Assembly (NCBI RefSeq): GCF_026167545.1
Contig: NZ_CP110678.1
Span: forward strand, 2,229,501-2,293,500
Reading direction: 5' to 3'
Origin: Sphingomonas sp. S1-29
GTDB lineage: Bacteria > Pseudomonadota > Alphaproteobacteria > Sphingomonadales > Sphingomonadaceae
Length of the DNA: 64,000 nucleotides
Positions within the stretch are counted from its first letter, which is position 1, and every line of letters begins with the position of its first letter. Of this stretch, positions 20,654-30,801 are shown piece after piece. The notes under the pieces were generated by a model. That model was not told the origin of the DNA. It saw only the letters and a program-made list of their open reading frames with translations, and did no database searches. Both the position numbers and the translations under genes were made by a program.

Positions 20654-20767
20654 TTGTGGGGTGAGGTGACGGCGGTAGGGCGGATTGGCGGCAGTAGGGT
20701 AGGGCGACGGCCATAAGGGGCGGGGGATTTCGGTTGAGCGCGCCGCGGCGCGTGGCATAGTGGGCTA

Positions 20768-21250
20768 ATGCACCTTGCTCCCGTCACGCTGACCCCGCTC
20801 GAACCCGGCCAGCGCCGGGTGATGCACCTGCATGCCATCGTCCCCGCGCTGGTGCCGGTGATCGTCGGCGCCGGCATCGGCACCGCGCTGTTCGTGCAAC
20901 TGGGTTGGCCCGGCTGGGTGCTGCCGCTGCTCGCGCTGCCGCTGGCCTATTGGATCGTCGCGGTCGCGCCGAAGCGGCGATTCGAGGCGTGGGGATGGGC
21001 GCTTGCCGCAGACGAATTGCACGTCGCCTGGGGGGTGTGGACGCAGGTGCATACGATCGTGCCGCTGAGCCGCGTCCAGCATCTCGACGTCGCGCAGGGG
21101 CCGATCGAGCGCGCGAACGGCGTGGCGCGGCTGATCGTGCATACCGCGGGGACCGCGCATGCGACGGTGGTGCTGCCGGGGATCACCCGTGCCACCGCCG
21201 AAGACCTGCGCGACCGGATCCGCGAGCATATCCGCGCCGAGCCCTGGTGA
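20768..21250 (+). CDS. Bacterial PH-domain membrane protein (YdbS-like)
   Basis: A 160-residue protein. Two hydrophobic helices near residues 25-62 (V-P-V-I-V-G-A-G-I-G-T-A and L-P-L-L-A-L-P-L-A-Y) precede a bacterial PH-like (bPH2/DUF304) domain with the L-S-R-V-Q-H-L-D-V motif. The role of this family is not firmly known; YdbS and YdbT-like pairs occur together in many bacteria. The stop overlaps the GTG start of the next gene by 4 bases, so the two are probably coupled. Confidence 0.83.
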   Translation: MHLAPVTLTPLEPGQRRVMHLHAIVPALVPVIVGAGIGTALFVQLGWPGWVLPLLALPLAYWIVAVAPKRRFEAWGWALAADELHVAWGVWTQVHTIVPLSRVQHLDVAQGPIERANGVARLIVHTAGTAHATVVLPGITRATAEDLRDRIREHIRAEPW

Positions 21251-22746
21251 GCGGGGTGCCGACCCTCGACGCACCGCGGCGGCTGCATCCGGGGACGGTG
21301 CTGTTGGGCATTTTGCGCCAGGCGCCGTCGACGCTGCTCGGGCTGCCCGCGATCCTGGCGGTGACGTCCGAATTCCCCTGGTATTATGTCATCGCGCTGG
21401 CGCTGGTGGCGACGCTGGTCACCGGTCTGTTCAAATGGCTGGATTGGCGACGTTTTACCTATGCGCTGACCGACGATTCGGTGGTGATCGAAAGCGGGCT
21501 GCTCAGCCGCAACCGGCGGATCATTCCGTTCGAGCGCGTGCTCGACGTCGATATCGAGCGCAAGTTGCTCGCGCGGATCTTCGGGCTGGCGAAGGTGAAG
21601 CTCGAAACCGGCGGATCGGGCGAGGACGAGGGTGATCTCGACAGCGTGTCGCTGACCGAAGCGTATCGGCTGCGCGAGGTGATCCGGCGGCGCGGGGTTG
21701 CGGTCGATTCGGCACCCGCTGCGAGCGCCGAGGCGTCACCGATCGTGTTCGCGATGGGGGTGCCGCGCGTCGTGCTGTGGGGGTTGTTCAACTTCTCGCT
21801 GGTATGGCTCGGCGTGCTGTTCGGGACGCTGCAATATTTCGAGGATTGGCTGGGGTTCGATTTCACCAAGCGGTCGTTCTGGCGGCAGCTGTTCGCACGC
21901 ACCGAGCTAACCACCGACTGGACGGTGCTGGCGTGGCTGGTGGCGGGAATCGCGATCGCGTCGCTGGGAGTGGTCGCGGGGCTGGTGCGCACCGTGCTGC
22001 GCGATTTCGGCTTTACCCTGCGCGACGAGGACGGGCGCTATCGCCGATCGCGTGGGTTGCTGACGCATAGCGAAGTCGTGATCGCGCTGCGCCGGGTGCA
22101 ACTGGCGGTGATCGATACCGGCTGGGTGCGGCGGCGGCTGGGCTGGTCGCGGCTGAAGCTGCAGACGATGGGGGGCGAAGGCGAGACGGGGACGCCCGAG
22201 GTCGCGCCGTTCGCGCGCGACGACGAGGTCGACCGGCTGCTCGCGCCGCTGAGGATGGTGCGCGCCGATCCCGAAGCGTTGACGCGGGTATCGAGCGGGC
22301 ATGTGTGGCGCGCGGTGCTGCGCCATGTCGGGGTGCCCGCGGTCGCGATCGTGATCGGTAGCTTCTTTGCGCTGCCGATCCTGTTCGCGTTGCCCTTGCT
22401 GCTGCCGGTGCTGGCGGTGGCGCTGCTGCGGCGGCGCTATCATCGCTATGGGCTGGCGGGGGAGGCGTTGCCGGGGAATGCGCTCTACGTCCAGCGCGGG
22501 GTGCTGACGCGCAAGCAGTGGATCGTCCCGGTCCACAATGTCCAGGTGGTGACGATCCGCCGCAGCTGGCTGCAGCGCCGGCTGGGGGTGGCGACGCTGC
22601 ACCCCGATACTGCGGGCGGCGCGGTGCTCGACGGGGCGTCGGTGCGCGATATTCGGGTGGGGGATGCGTGGGCGCTCGCGGCGGCGTTGCGCGAGCGGCG
22701 GCTGGGGGTGGGCGAGGTTCCCATTTCTGTTCCCCTCCCTGGTTAA
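21247..22746 (+). CDS. Triple bacterial PH-domain membrane protein (YdbT-like)
   Basis: A 499-residue protein from the GTG at 21247, which overlaps the previous stop; an open frame exists upstream but lies inside the first gene. It has hydrophobic helix pairs near residues 20-60, 175-205, 215-250 and 365-395, each followed by a bPH2-type domain (R-R-I-I-P-F-E-R-V-L-D-V-D near 100, then I-A-L-R-R-V-Q-L-A-V, then R-K-Q-W-I-V-P-V-H-N-V-Q near 425). This is the usual three-domain layout of YdbT. The last residues and the TAA stop are supplied by a family D palindrome, so the C-terminal tail is repeat-derived. Confidence 0.83.
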   Translation: MSGVPTLDAPRRLHPGTVLLGILRQAPSTLLGLPAILAVTSEFPWYYVIALALVATLVTGLFKWLDWRRFTYALTDDSVVIESGLLSRNRRIIPFERVLDVDIERKLLARIFGLAKVKLETGGSGEDEGDLDSVSLTEAYRLREVIRRRGVAVDSAPAASAEASPIVFAMGVPRVVLWGLFNFSLVWLGVLFGTLQYFEDWLGFDFTKRSFWRQLFARTELTTDWTVLAWLVAGIAIASLGVVAGLVRTVLRDFGFTLRDEDGRYRRSRGLLTHSEVVIALRRVQLAVIDTGWVRRRLGWSRLKLQTMGGEGETGTPEVAPFARDDEVDRLLAPLRMVRADPEALTRVSSGHVWRAVLRHVGVPAVAIVIGSFFALPILFALPLLLPVLAVALLRRRYHRYGLAGEALPGNALYVQRGVLTRKQWIVPVHNVQVVTIRRSWLQRRLGVATLHPDTAGGAVLDGASVRDIRVGDAWALAAALRERRLGVGEVPISVPLPG

Positions 22747-22838
22747 GGGAGGGGTTGGGGGTGGGTCGGTTCGTGCGGCAGCGGATCGCCCGCCAACTGG
22801 CCTACCCACCCCCAACCCCTCCCTTTCAGGGAGGGGAG
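22732..22838. repeat. Family D long palindrome, copy 1
   Basis: Arms CCCTCCCTGGTTAAGGGAGG-TTGGGGGTGGG and CCCACCCCCAACCCCTCCC, about 107 bases overall, with a conserved centre (GCCCGCCAACTGGCC). It lies between the YdbT-like gene (whose stop is inside it) and the end of crtB, which are convergent. Two further copies lie at 24501 and 27351, all around the crt genes. Confidence 0.85.
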
Positions 22839-22842
22839 AGAT

Positions 22843-23787
22843 TTAACGCGGGCGGGTCCATAGCAACGGATCGCGCGGGGTGTCCGCGTAGCCTTCGCGC
22901 GCGCGCGCCTGGCCGAAGCTGCGCACGATCCAGCCGAGCTTTTCGCCGCCCGAGGTGGTGACGCGGTGGTCCCACGCATGTTCGCCGCGCTGCGCCACGC
23001 GGCGCGCGATGTCGCCATAGATTCCCGCCGCCGCCAGCACCGCCCAGGCCGAGCGGAACGCCAGCTGCTTGGTGCCGACGCGTGCGCTTGCCTCATGCAG
23101 TTCGGCGCGGTCGGCGAGGCGCCGCGAGAGCACCGCGAGCCGCTGGCGAAAGGGCGGCTTCATGTGCTGGCCCGGCGGGATGTCCATCTCGACCAGCCAT
23201 TCGACGGGGAGGTAGCAGCGACCGACCCGGTCATCCTCTTCGATATCGCGCGCGATATTGGCGAGCTGGAAGGCGAGGCCGAGGTCGCAGGCGCGGTCGA
23301 GCGTTGCTTCGTCGGCGGGGTCGACCCCCATCACCACCGCCATCATGCAGCCGACGACGCCGGCGACATGGTAGCAATAGCGATAGAGATCGGCCTCGCT
23401 GCGCGGGCGCCAGTCATCGGCGTCGAGCTGGAAGCCCGCGACGACGTCGTCGGCGAAGCGCTTGGGCATGCGGGTTTCGGCAGCGACGATCCGCAGCGCG
23501 TCGAAGGCGGGATCGCCGACCCATTGGCCGGCAAAGGCGGCGTCGGTCTTGGCGCGGATTTCGGCGATTCGCGCTTGCGGATCGGCGACGATCTGCATGC
23601 CATGGCCATGGTCCTGGCCGTCGGCGAGGTCGTCGCACGCGCGGCACCAGGCGTAGAGCAGCCAGGCGCGCTCGCGGGTGGCGCGATCGAACAGCCGCGA
23701 GGCGGCGGCGAAGCTCTTCGATCCGCGCGCGATCGATTGCTGCGCGGTGGCGACGATCGCGGCGCGCGCGGGCAGGGGGTGGGTCAC
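22843..23787 (-). CDS. crtB: Phytoene synthase CrtB
   Basis: A 314-residue trans-isoprenyl diphosphate synthase-like enzyme that joins two geranylgeranyl diphosphates into phytoene. The two aspartate-rich motifs that bind Mg2+-diphosphate are D-D-L-A-D at 52-56 and N-I-A-R-D-I-E-E-D at 177-185. The GTG at 23787 is chosen because longer versions of the frame would begin inside a family A repeat and give it a repeat-coded N-terminus. It is the last crt gene in the cluster on this strand and is separated from crtI by the LOG-type gene. Confidence 0.93.
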   Translation of the reverse strand: MTHPLPARAAIVATAQQSIARGSKSFAAASRLFDRATRERAWLLYAWCRACDDLADGQDHGHGMQIVADPQARIAEIRAKTDAAFAGQWVGDPAFDALRIVAAETRMPKRFADDVVAGFQLDADDWRPRSEADLYRYCYHVAGVVGCMMAVVMGVDPADEATLDRACDLGLAFQLANIARDIEEDDRVGRCYLPVEWLVEMDIPPGQHMKPPFRQRLAVLSRRLADRAELHEASARVGTKQLAFRSAWAVLAAAGIYGDIARRVAQRGEHAWDHRVTTSGGEKLGWIVRSFGQARAREGYADTPRDPLLWTRPR

Positions 23788-23798
23788 TGGCTTACATT

Positions 23799-23883
23799 CC
23801 GTTCGCACTGAGCTTGTCGAAGTGCCGTACTTCTTTTGCCGGGATAAAGAAGAACGGTGCTTCGACAAGCTCAGCACGAACGG
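23799..23883. repeat. Family A inverted repeat upstream of crtB
   Basis: Arms CCGTTCGCACTGAGCTTGTC / GACAAGCTCAGCACGAACGG with a ~40-base unrelated centre, in the 120 bases between the LOG-type gene and crtB. The crtB reading frame is open through it, but no credible start lies there. Confidence 0.85.
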
Positions 23884-23909
23884 GGAGGGGGTAAGGGATC
23901 AAATGCGCG

Positions 23910-24491
23910 TCAAAGCTCTTCGCGCGACATCCGGAAGATCGGGGTGTGGGGCTCGTACGCCGCCATCTTGCCCAGCAGCCGCGAGAGGTCGTCCTCGACG
24001 ATCAGGATGTCGCGGTGCTGCGGGCGCAGGAAGCCGGTGGCGGCCATCTGGTCGACGAAGGCGATCAGATGGTCGTAATAGCCCGCGACGTTGAGCAGCC
24101 CGACCGGGTCCGAATGATAGCCGAGTTGCGACCAGCTCATCGCTTCCCATAATTCGTCCATCGTGCCGGTGCCGCCGGGGATGGTGACGAAGCCGTCGGC
24201 CAATTCGGTGAAGCGCGCCTTGCGCTCGTGCATCGTCGTCACGGTTTCGAGCGACGTGAGCCCGCGATGCGCGACCTCGGCGTTGACGAGCGCTTCGGGG
24301 ATCACGCCGATGACTTCGCCGCCGGCTTCGAGCGCGGCGTCGGCGACCGCGCCCATCAGGCCGAGCCGTCCGCCGCCATAGACGACGCCGATGCCGCGTT
24401 CGGCGAGGGTGTGGCCGACATGGCGCGCGCAGGCGATATAGACCGGGTCGGCGGGGGTCGCCGAGCCGCAATAGATTGCGAGCCGTTTCAT
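23910..24491 (-). CDS. LOG-family phosphoribohydrolase (TIGR00730)
   Basis: A 193-residue Rossmann-fold protein of the LOG family, formerly called lysine decarboxylase-like. The catalytic motif P-G-G-T-G-T-M-D-E is at 105-113, with M-H-E-R-K-A at 87-92 and G-G-G-R-L-G-L-M-G at 39-47. Characterised members hydrolyse cytokinin nucleotides or other nucleoside monophosphates; the substrate here is unknown. It lies between crtI and crtB on the same strand, with family D and A repeats on its sides. The ATG at 24491 is immediately upstream of the family start M-K-R-L-A-I-Y-C-G-S. Confidence 0.88.
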   Translation of the reverse strand: MKRLAIYCGSATPADPVYIACARHVGHTLAERGIGVVYGGGRLGLMGAVADAALEAGGEVIGVIPEALVNAEVAHRGLTSLETVTTMHERKARFTELADGFVTIPGGTGTMDELWEAMSWSQLGYHSDPVGLLNVAGYYDHLIAFVDQMAATGFLRPQHRDILIVEDDLSRLLGKMAAYEPHTPIFRMSREEL

Positions 24492-24500
24492 GCGGTTGCT

Positions 24501-24604
24501 CCCCTCCCTGGAAGGGAGGGGTTGGGGGTGGGTTGGTGTGCGGGGGAGCGGTATGCCTGCCAACCGGCCGACCCACCCCCGGCCCCTCCCTTCCAGGGAG
24601 GGGA
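24501..24604. repeat. Family D long palindrome, copy 2
   Basis: Arms CCCCTCCCTGGAAGGGAGGG and GGGTTGGGGGTGGG on one side and CCCACCCCCGGCCCCTCCC on the other, about 104 bases. It lies between crtI and the LOG-type gene, which are on the same strand, so it could end or weaken crtYI transcripts before the LOG and crtB genes. Confidence 0.85.
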
Positions 24605-24621
24605 GGCGCGTTGCGTTAACG

Positions 24622-26100
24622 TCATCGTCCGCTCTCCAGCATCAGCTTGGCGGTGGCCTTCGCGCTACCCACTACCCCCGGGATGCCCGCGCCCGGATGC
24701 GTGCCCGCGCCGACGAAATACATGTTGGGGATATTGTCGTCGCGGTTGTGCGCGCGGAAATAGGCGCTCTGGGTCAGCAACGGTTCGAGCGAGAAGGCGC
24801 TGCCCTGGTGCGCGTTGAGATCGTCGCTGAAGTCCTTGGGCGTGTAGCTGAACTTGGTGACGATCCGTTCGTGGATGTCGGGGATCAGCCGGCGGCCGAC
24901 CTCGTCGAGGATGCGCTTTTCGAGGATCGGCGCGATCTCGTCCCAGTCGGCGGGGAATTTGCCGCGGTGGGGGACGGGGGCGAGCGCGTAGAAGGTCGAA
25001 TGCCCCTCGGGCGCCATCGACGGATCGGTGACGGTCGGGTGGTGCAGATAGAGCGAGAAATCCTCCGACAGCACGCCGTGATCGTAGATGTCGGCCAGCA
25101 GCTCCTTATAGCGCGGGCCGAACAGGATCATGTGGTGCGGGATGCCGGGCCAGGTGCCCTTGATGCCGAAATGGACGACGAACAGCGACGGCGAGTACTT
25201 CTTCTTCTCGAGCTTCTGCGCGGTGCGCTGCGCGCTGCGCGAGCCCTTGAGCAGTTCGCGATAGCTGTGGACGATGTCGCCGTTCGACGCGCAGGCATCG
25301 ACGTCGAGATGATAGCCCTTTTGCGTCGTCACGCCGGTGACGCGGTCGCCGAGCGTTTCGATCGCGGCGACCGGATCGTCGAGGCGCACTTCGCCGCCGA
25401 GCCGTTCGAAATGGCGGACCATGCCGGCGACGAGCTTGTTGGTGCCGCCCATCGCGAACCAGACGCCGCCGTCGCGCTCGAGCTTGTGGATCAACGCGTA
25501 GATGCTCGACGTCTTCATCGGATCGCCGCCGACGAGCAAGGTGTGGAACGACAGCGCCTGGCGGAGTTTCTCGTTCTTCACGAAGCCCGAAACGATCGAA
25601 TAGACCGAGCGCCAGGCCTGGTATTTGGCGAGCGCGGGCGCGGCCTTGAGCATCGAGCCGAAGTCGAGGAACGCGGTCGAGCCGAGCTTGAGATAGCCCT
25701 CCTCATACACGCCGGCCGAATATTCGAGGAACTTGGCATAGCCCGCGATGTCGGCGGGATCGAGCTTGGCGATCTCGGCCTTCAACACCGCATCGTCGTT
25801 GGTGTAATCGAAATTCGTGCCGTCGACCCAGTTGAGCCGATAGAAGGGCAGCACCGGCGCGAGCGTGACATCGTCGGCCATGTCGTGGCCCGACAGCGCC
25901 CACAGCTCCTGCAATGCTTCGGGGGCGGTGATGACGGTGGGGCCGCCATCGAAGACGAAGCCGTCTTTCTCCCAATAATAAGCGCGGCCGCCGGGCTTGT
26001 CGCGGCCTTCGAAAATCGTCGTCTGGACGCCGGCCGCCTGGAGGCGGATGGCGAGAGCGAGGCCACCAAAGCCTGCGCCGATCACCGCTGCGGTCTTCAC
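24622..26100 (-). CDS. crtI: Phytoene desaturase CrtI
   Basis: A 492-residue FAD-dependent desaturase that turns phytoene into lycopene (four steps in most bacterial CrtI). It has the N-terminal dinucleotide-binding site V-I-G-A-G-F-G-G at 6-13, the G-G-R-A-Y-Y-W-E-x-D-G-F-x-F-D-x-G-P-T pattern, and the C-terminal motif V-G-A-G-T-H-P-G-A-G-I-P-G-V. The GTG at 26100 is chosen: it overlaps the crtY stop by one base (TAGTG). Longer frames are open upstream inside crtY but lie in another frame of that gene. Confidence 0.95.
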   Translation of the reverse strand: MKTAAVIGAGFGGLALAIRLQAAGVQTTIFEGRDKPGGRAYYWEKDGFVFDGGPTVITAPEALQELWALSGHDMADDVTLAPVLPFYRLNWVDGTNFDYTNDDAVLKAEIAKLDPADIAGYAKFLEYSAGVYEEGYLKLGSTAFLDFGSMLKAAPALAKYQAWRSVYSIVSGFVKNEKLRQALSFHTLLVGGDPMKTSSIYALIHKLERDGGVWFAMGGTNKLVAGMVRHFERLGGEVRLDDPVAAIETLGDRVTGVTTQKGYHLDVDACASNGDIVHSYRELLKGSRSAQRTAQKLEKKKYSPSLFVVHFGIKGTWPGIPHHMILFGPRYKELLADIYDHGVLSEDFSLYLHHPTVTDPSMAPEGHSTFYALAPVPHRGKFPADWDEIAPILEKRILDEVGRRLIPDIHERIVTKFSYTPKDFSDDLNAHQGSAFSLEPLLTQSAYFRAHNRDDNIPNMYFVGAGTHPGAGIPGVVGSAKATAKLMLESGR

Positions 26101-27260
26101 TAATTCGTCTCCCGGATGGCGGCGATCGCGCGGCCGATGGGCACCGGCGGCTTGCCGGTTAATACCCTCAGCTTGTCGAATGCCGTGGAATGGCCCGCAT
26201 AGAAGCGGCTGACCAGCCGCGCGTCGAGGCGGTAAAAGCGTTCGAGGACGCGATAGCGTTCCTCGGGTTCGGCGGCCTTGAACAGCATCGCCGAGAGCAT
26301 TCGGTAGAAGCGGCGGCTGCCCCAGGTCGAGGCGGCCATGCCGTGCAGCGCTTCGTGGAGCGCGGCGCCCGAATAATCGGTCAGCCGCGCGACGGCGGCG
26401 GCGGTGCGGACCGCATCGGGCAGCGAATAGCCGGTGAGCGGGTGGAATTGGCCAGCGCGCATGCCGGCCTTGGCCACCTGCTTGCCGCCCGAATTCCAAT
26501 AGCCTGTGAAATCGCCGCCGAACGCCACCGGCAAGGCGCCGCTTTCCTGGCGGACGATCCGCTCGACCTGCCAGCCGCGCGCGGCGGCGTATTCGGCGAT
26601 TCGCGATTTGTTGTCGGTCACCGCGATCTCGGGGGTGTCGCTGTAATAGGTGTCCTCGACGAACATCCTTTTGGGGCCGAAGGGCAGGCAATAGACGAAG
26701 CGATAGCCGTCGACCTGCTCGACCGTCGCGTCCATCACCATCGGGCGCGGGGCTTCGTGCGGGGCGGCGAGCTCGAGCTCCTCGCCGACGAATTTCTGCC
26801 AGCCCATGTCGAGGTGCGACAGGTCGCCTGCGCCGCGGCAATCGATGACGCCATCGGCCTCGACCCGGTCGCCATCGGCGAGCACGACGGCGGTGGGGGT
26901 GACCTCGGCCACCTTGCGGCGAAGCATCAGCGCCTGCGGCGGCAGTTTTTCGCGCACGACCTTGTCGAGCCGGTCGGACTCGATGCTGAAATAGGGTTCG
27001 CGGATCGTTCGGCCATGCGCGGGGAAGGCGATGTCGTAGCTGTCCCAGCCATAGGTGATCAGCGGGCTGAGGATCCAGCGGTGCTCGGGGGCGACGTCGG
27101 AGGCGAAGAACGACCAGACATGGTTGCCGCCGATGACGCCGGCGGCGTCGATCAGCCGGACGTCGCAGCCCGGGCGCAGCTCGCGCAGCGCCAGCGCGAT
27201 GAGGCCGCCAGCCAGACCTGCCCCGACAATGGCGACGTTGCAGCGGATGATCGACGACAT
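26100..27260 (-). CDS. crtY: Lycopene beta-cyclase CrtY
   Basis: A 386-residue flavoprotein-like enzyme that cyclises both ends of lycopene to give beta-carotene. It has V-A-I-V-G-A-G-L-A-G-G near residue 9, G-G-N-H-V-W-S-F-F near 44 (a CrtY signature), and a characteristic S-L-P-D-A-V-R segment near 285. It is the first gene of crtY-crtI, with overlap of one base. No crtZ, crtW or crtE is in the window, so further hydroxylation and the prenyl precursor depend on genes elsewhere. Confidence 0.94.
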   Translation of the reverse strand: MSSIIRCNVAIVGAGLAGGLIALALRELRPGCDVRLIDAAGVIGGNHVWSFFASDVAPEHRWILSPLITYGWDSYDIAFPAHGRTIREPYFSIESDRLDKVVREKLPPQALMLRRKVAEVTPTAVVLADGDRVEADGVIDCRGAGDLSHLDMGWQKFVGEELELAAPHEAPRPMVMDATVEQVDGYRFVYCLPFGPKRMFVEDTYYSDTPEIAVTDNKSRIAEYAAARGWQVERIVRQESGALPVAFGGDFTGYWNSGGKQVAKAGMRAGQFHPLTGYSLPDAVRTAAAVARLTDYSGAALHEALHGMAASTWGSRRFYRMLSAMLFKAAEPEERYRVLERFYRLDARLVSRFYAGHSTAFDKLRVLTGKPPVPIGRAIAAIRETN

Positions 27261-27350
27261 GGACTAGGCCTAGCCGGGATCGTGGCGGGGCGAAAGGGGA
27301 CGAAAGGTGGTGGGGGTGGGGTGGGGAAAGCTCCCCTCCCTCCTTCTGCT

Positions 27351-27457
27351 CCCCTCCCTGGTCAAGGGAGGGGCCGGGGGTGGGTCGGCTCGTTGGCGAA
27401 CGGCGCGCCCGGCAACTGGCCTACCCACCCCCAACCCCTCCCTTTCAGGGAGGGGAG
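27351..27457. repeat. Family D long palindrome, copy 3
   Basis: Arms CCCCTCCCTGGTCAAGGGAG and CCCACCCCCAACCCCTCCC with the same core as the copies at 22732 and 24501 (centre GCCCGGCAACTGGCC). It lies in the 234-base gap between crtY and the DEAD-box gene, both on the minus strand, so it could end the DEAD-box transcript before the crt genes. Confidence 0.85.
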
Positions 27458-27494
27458 AAGGTTGGCGCCTACCCTCTTCCTTCGGGGCGTTAGG

Positions 27495-29228
<1,734 letters not shown>

Positions 29229-29283
29229 GCAATGTCCGAATGTTGGGGCGCATCATGCACCCGTCAAGCCATGGTTTGGGGGC

Positions 29284-30456
29284 TCAGAGGGATTGGCCGG
29301 CAGCGACGCCGCTGGCCCATGCCCACTGAAAATTATAGCCGCCCAGCCACCCGGTGACGTCCACGGCCTCACCGACCCCATACAGACCTTGGACGCGTTT
29401 GGCTTGCATTGTTTGCGATGACAGCTCGGCGGTGGCGATTCCGCCCGCGGTGACCTCGGCCTTGGCATAGCCTTCGGTGCCGTTGGGGGTGAAGGACCAG
29501 GCCGAAAGCGCGCGTTCGGCCTCTTCGAGGCGGCGGTCGGTGAGCGCCGACAGTTCGGCTGCATGGCCGAGGCGTTCGGCGAGCGTCACCGCGAGTCGTT
29601 CGGGCAAGGCTTCGGCGAGTTGCCGCCTAAGCGTCGATCGCGGTTGCGCGCGCTTGGCCTCGCGCAGCCAACCCTGCGCGCGGCCGGGGAGGAAATCGAT
29701 GCCGACGGGGGTGCCATGCTTCCAATAGGACGAAATCTGCAGGATCGCGGGGCCGGAGAGGCCGCGATGGGTGAATAGCGCCGCCTCGCGAAACGCGGTC
29801 TTGCCGGTGCGCGCGACGACATCGGCGGCGACGCCCGAGAGTTCGCGGAACAGCACGTCGTCGCCGCCGAGCGTCAGCGGGACCAAGGCGGGGCGCGGCT
29901 CGACGACCTTGAGGCCGAAGCGGCGCGCGAGGTCATAGGCGAAGCCGGTCGCGCCCATCTTGGGGATCGAGGGCCCGCCGGTGGCGATCACCAAAGCGGG
30001 CGCGTCGTAGACTACGCCGTCGAGCGTCACGCGGAAGCGGCCATCGGCATGGTCGATCGCGCTCGCCGCATGGCCGAGGTGCAGCGCGACACCGCCGCGC
30101 TCGCATTCGCCGAGCAGCATCTCGACGATCGCCTTGGCCGAGCCATCGCAAAAGAGCTGGCCGAGCGTCTTTTCATGCCAGCCGATGCCGTGGCGCTCGA
30201 CCAGCCCAAGGAAATCCTGCGGGCCGTAGCGCGCGAGCGCCGACTTGGCGAAATGCGGGTTGGCCGACAGGAAGCGGTCGGGCGCGGTGTGCAGATTGGT
30301 GAAATTGCAGCGCCCACCGCCCGAGATCAGGATTTTCTTGCCCGGGCGATCGGCGTGATCGACCAGCAGCACGCGCTTGCCGCGCTGGCCGGCGACGGCA
30401 GCGCACATGAGGCCGGCGGCACCGGCACCGAGGATGATCGCGTCATGGGAGGGCAT
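29284..30456 (-). CDS. NAD(P)/FAD-dependent oxidoreductase, YhiN/HI0933 family
   Basis: A 390-residue flavoprotein with I-L-G-A-G-A-A-G-L at 7-15, G-G-G-R-C-N-F-T-N near 46-54 (a signature of the YhiN family), and the C-terminal segment containing G-W-L-G-G-Y-N-F-Q-W-A-W-A-S-G. The reaction is unknown; some members are annotated as aminoacetone oxidases without experimental support. It begins 55 bases downstream of the DEAD-box start on the same strand, with a family B repeat beyond it. Confidence 0.87.
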   Translation of the reverse strand: MPSHDAIILGAGAAGLMCAAVAGQRGKRVLLVDHADRPGKKILISGGGRCNFTNLHTAPDRFLSANPHFAKSALARYGPQDFLGLVERHGIGWHEKTLGQLFCDGSAKAIVEMLLGECERGGVALHLGHAASAIDHADGRFRVTLDGVVYDAPALVIATGGPSIPKMGATGFAYDLARRFGLKVVEPRPALVPLTLGGDDVLFRELSGVAADVVARTGKTAFREAALFTHRGLSGPAILQISSYWKHGTPVGIDFLPGRAQGWLREAKRAQPRSTLRRQLAEALPERLAVTLAERLGHAAELSALTDRRLEEAERALSAWSFTPNGTEGYAKAEVTAGGIATAELSSQTMQAKRVQGLYGVGEAVDVTGWLGGYNFQWAWASGVAAGQSL

Positions 30457-30527
30457 GGGGGGCGGGTAGCGGAAATCGGCGGGGTTGGCGAATTGCTGCC
30501 GCTTGCTGCTTTGGGCGTACCTTCATT

Positions 30528-30604
30528 CCGTTCGTTTCGAGCGTAGTCGAGAAACCCCTAGGACAGCGTGTGCCCGGTTTCTCGACTTCGCTCGAAACGA
30601 ACGG
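30528..30604. repeat. Family B inverted repeat (arms CCGTTCGTTTCGAG / CTCGAAACGAACGG)
   Basis: Arms CCGTTCGTTTCGAGCGTAGT and TTCGCTCGAAACGAACGG with an inner GAGAAAC/GTTTCTC pair. It lies between the YhiN-like gene and the Trm112 gene. It is followed by GGTTTTA on the plus strand. A sister copy is at 61421-61498. Confidence 0.85.
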
Positions 30605-30608
30605 GGTT

Positions 30609-30791
30609 TTATAGGTTTGCCGGCGCGATCACCCGCGCTGCTTCGACGAGCATCACCGGGACGCCGTCGCGGATCGGATAGGCTAGTCCCGCCGCCTCGG
30701 ACACCAACTCCCCCGCCGCCTCGTCATAGCGCAGCGGGGTACGCGTCGCGGGGCATACCAGCACCGACAGCAGCCACGGGTCCAAGCTCAC
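30609..30791 (-). CDS. Trm112 family protein
   Basis: A 60-residue protein of the Trm112/YcaR family, whose eukaryotic members bind and stabilise methyltransferases. The family shows L-x-x-L-V-C-P-x-T-x-x-P-L-x-Y and [11 protein letters not shown], both present. Only one cysteine of the zinc set is present (as in other bacterial members). The GTG at 30791 is preferred: it gives the usual ~60 residues; an ATG at 30827 would overlap the LON gene by 26 bases. It is the last gene of the cnoX-LON-Trm112 group. Confidence 0.83.
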   Translation of the reverse strand: MSLDPWLLSVLVCPATRTPLRYDEAAGELVSEAAGLAYPIRDGVPVMLVEAARVIAPANL

Positions 30792-30801
30792 TGGCCGAAG
30801 C

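Larger units (their letters stand above)
20157..20767. other. 611-base intergenic region with repeats and no credible gene
   Basis: Between lysS and the PH-domain pair there is no convincing ORF on either strand: long frames are open only because of base composition, and they run through repeats. From 20375 to 20653 there are two family C repeat pairs. The first ~200 bases (20182-20370) are outside these repeats and unexplained: they hold CTACAAAAGCTACACTACG and a G-rich stretch. This may be a further dispersed repeat, a gene remnant or a small RNA; none can be shown from this window alone. Confidence 0.6.

Noticed and set aside
20221..20883. 220-residue minus-strand frame
   Set aside because: It runs through two family C repeat pairs and into the PH-domain gene on the opposite strand. 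Repeat-coded, not a gene.
24490..26103. 537-residue plus-strand frame
   Set aside because: It is antisense to crtI and starts inside a family D repeat. No family features are seen.
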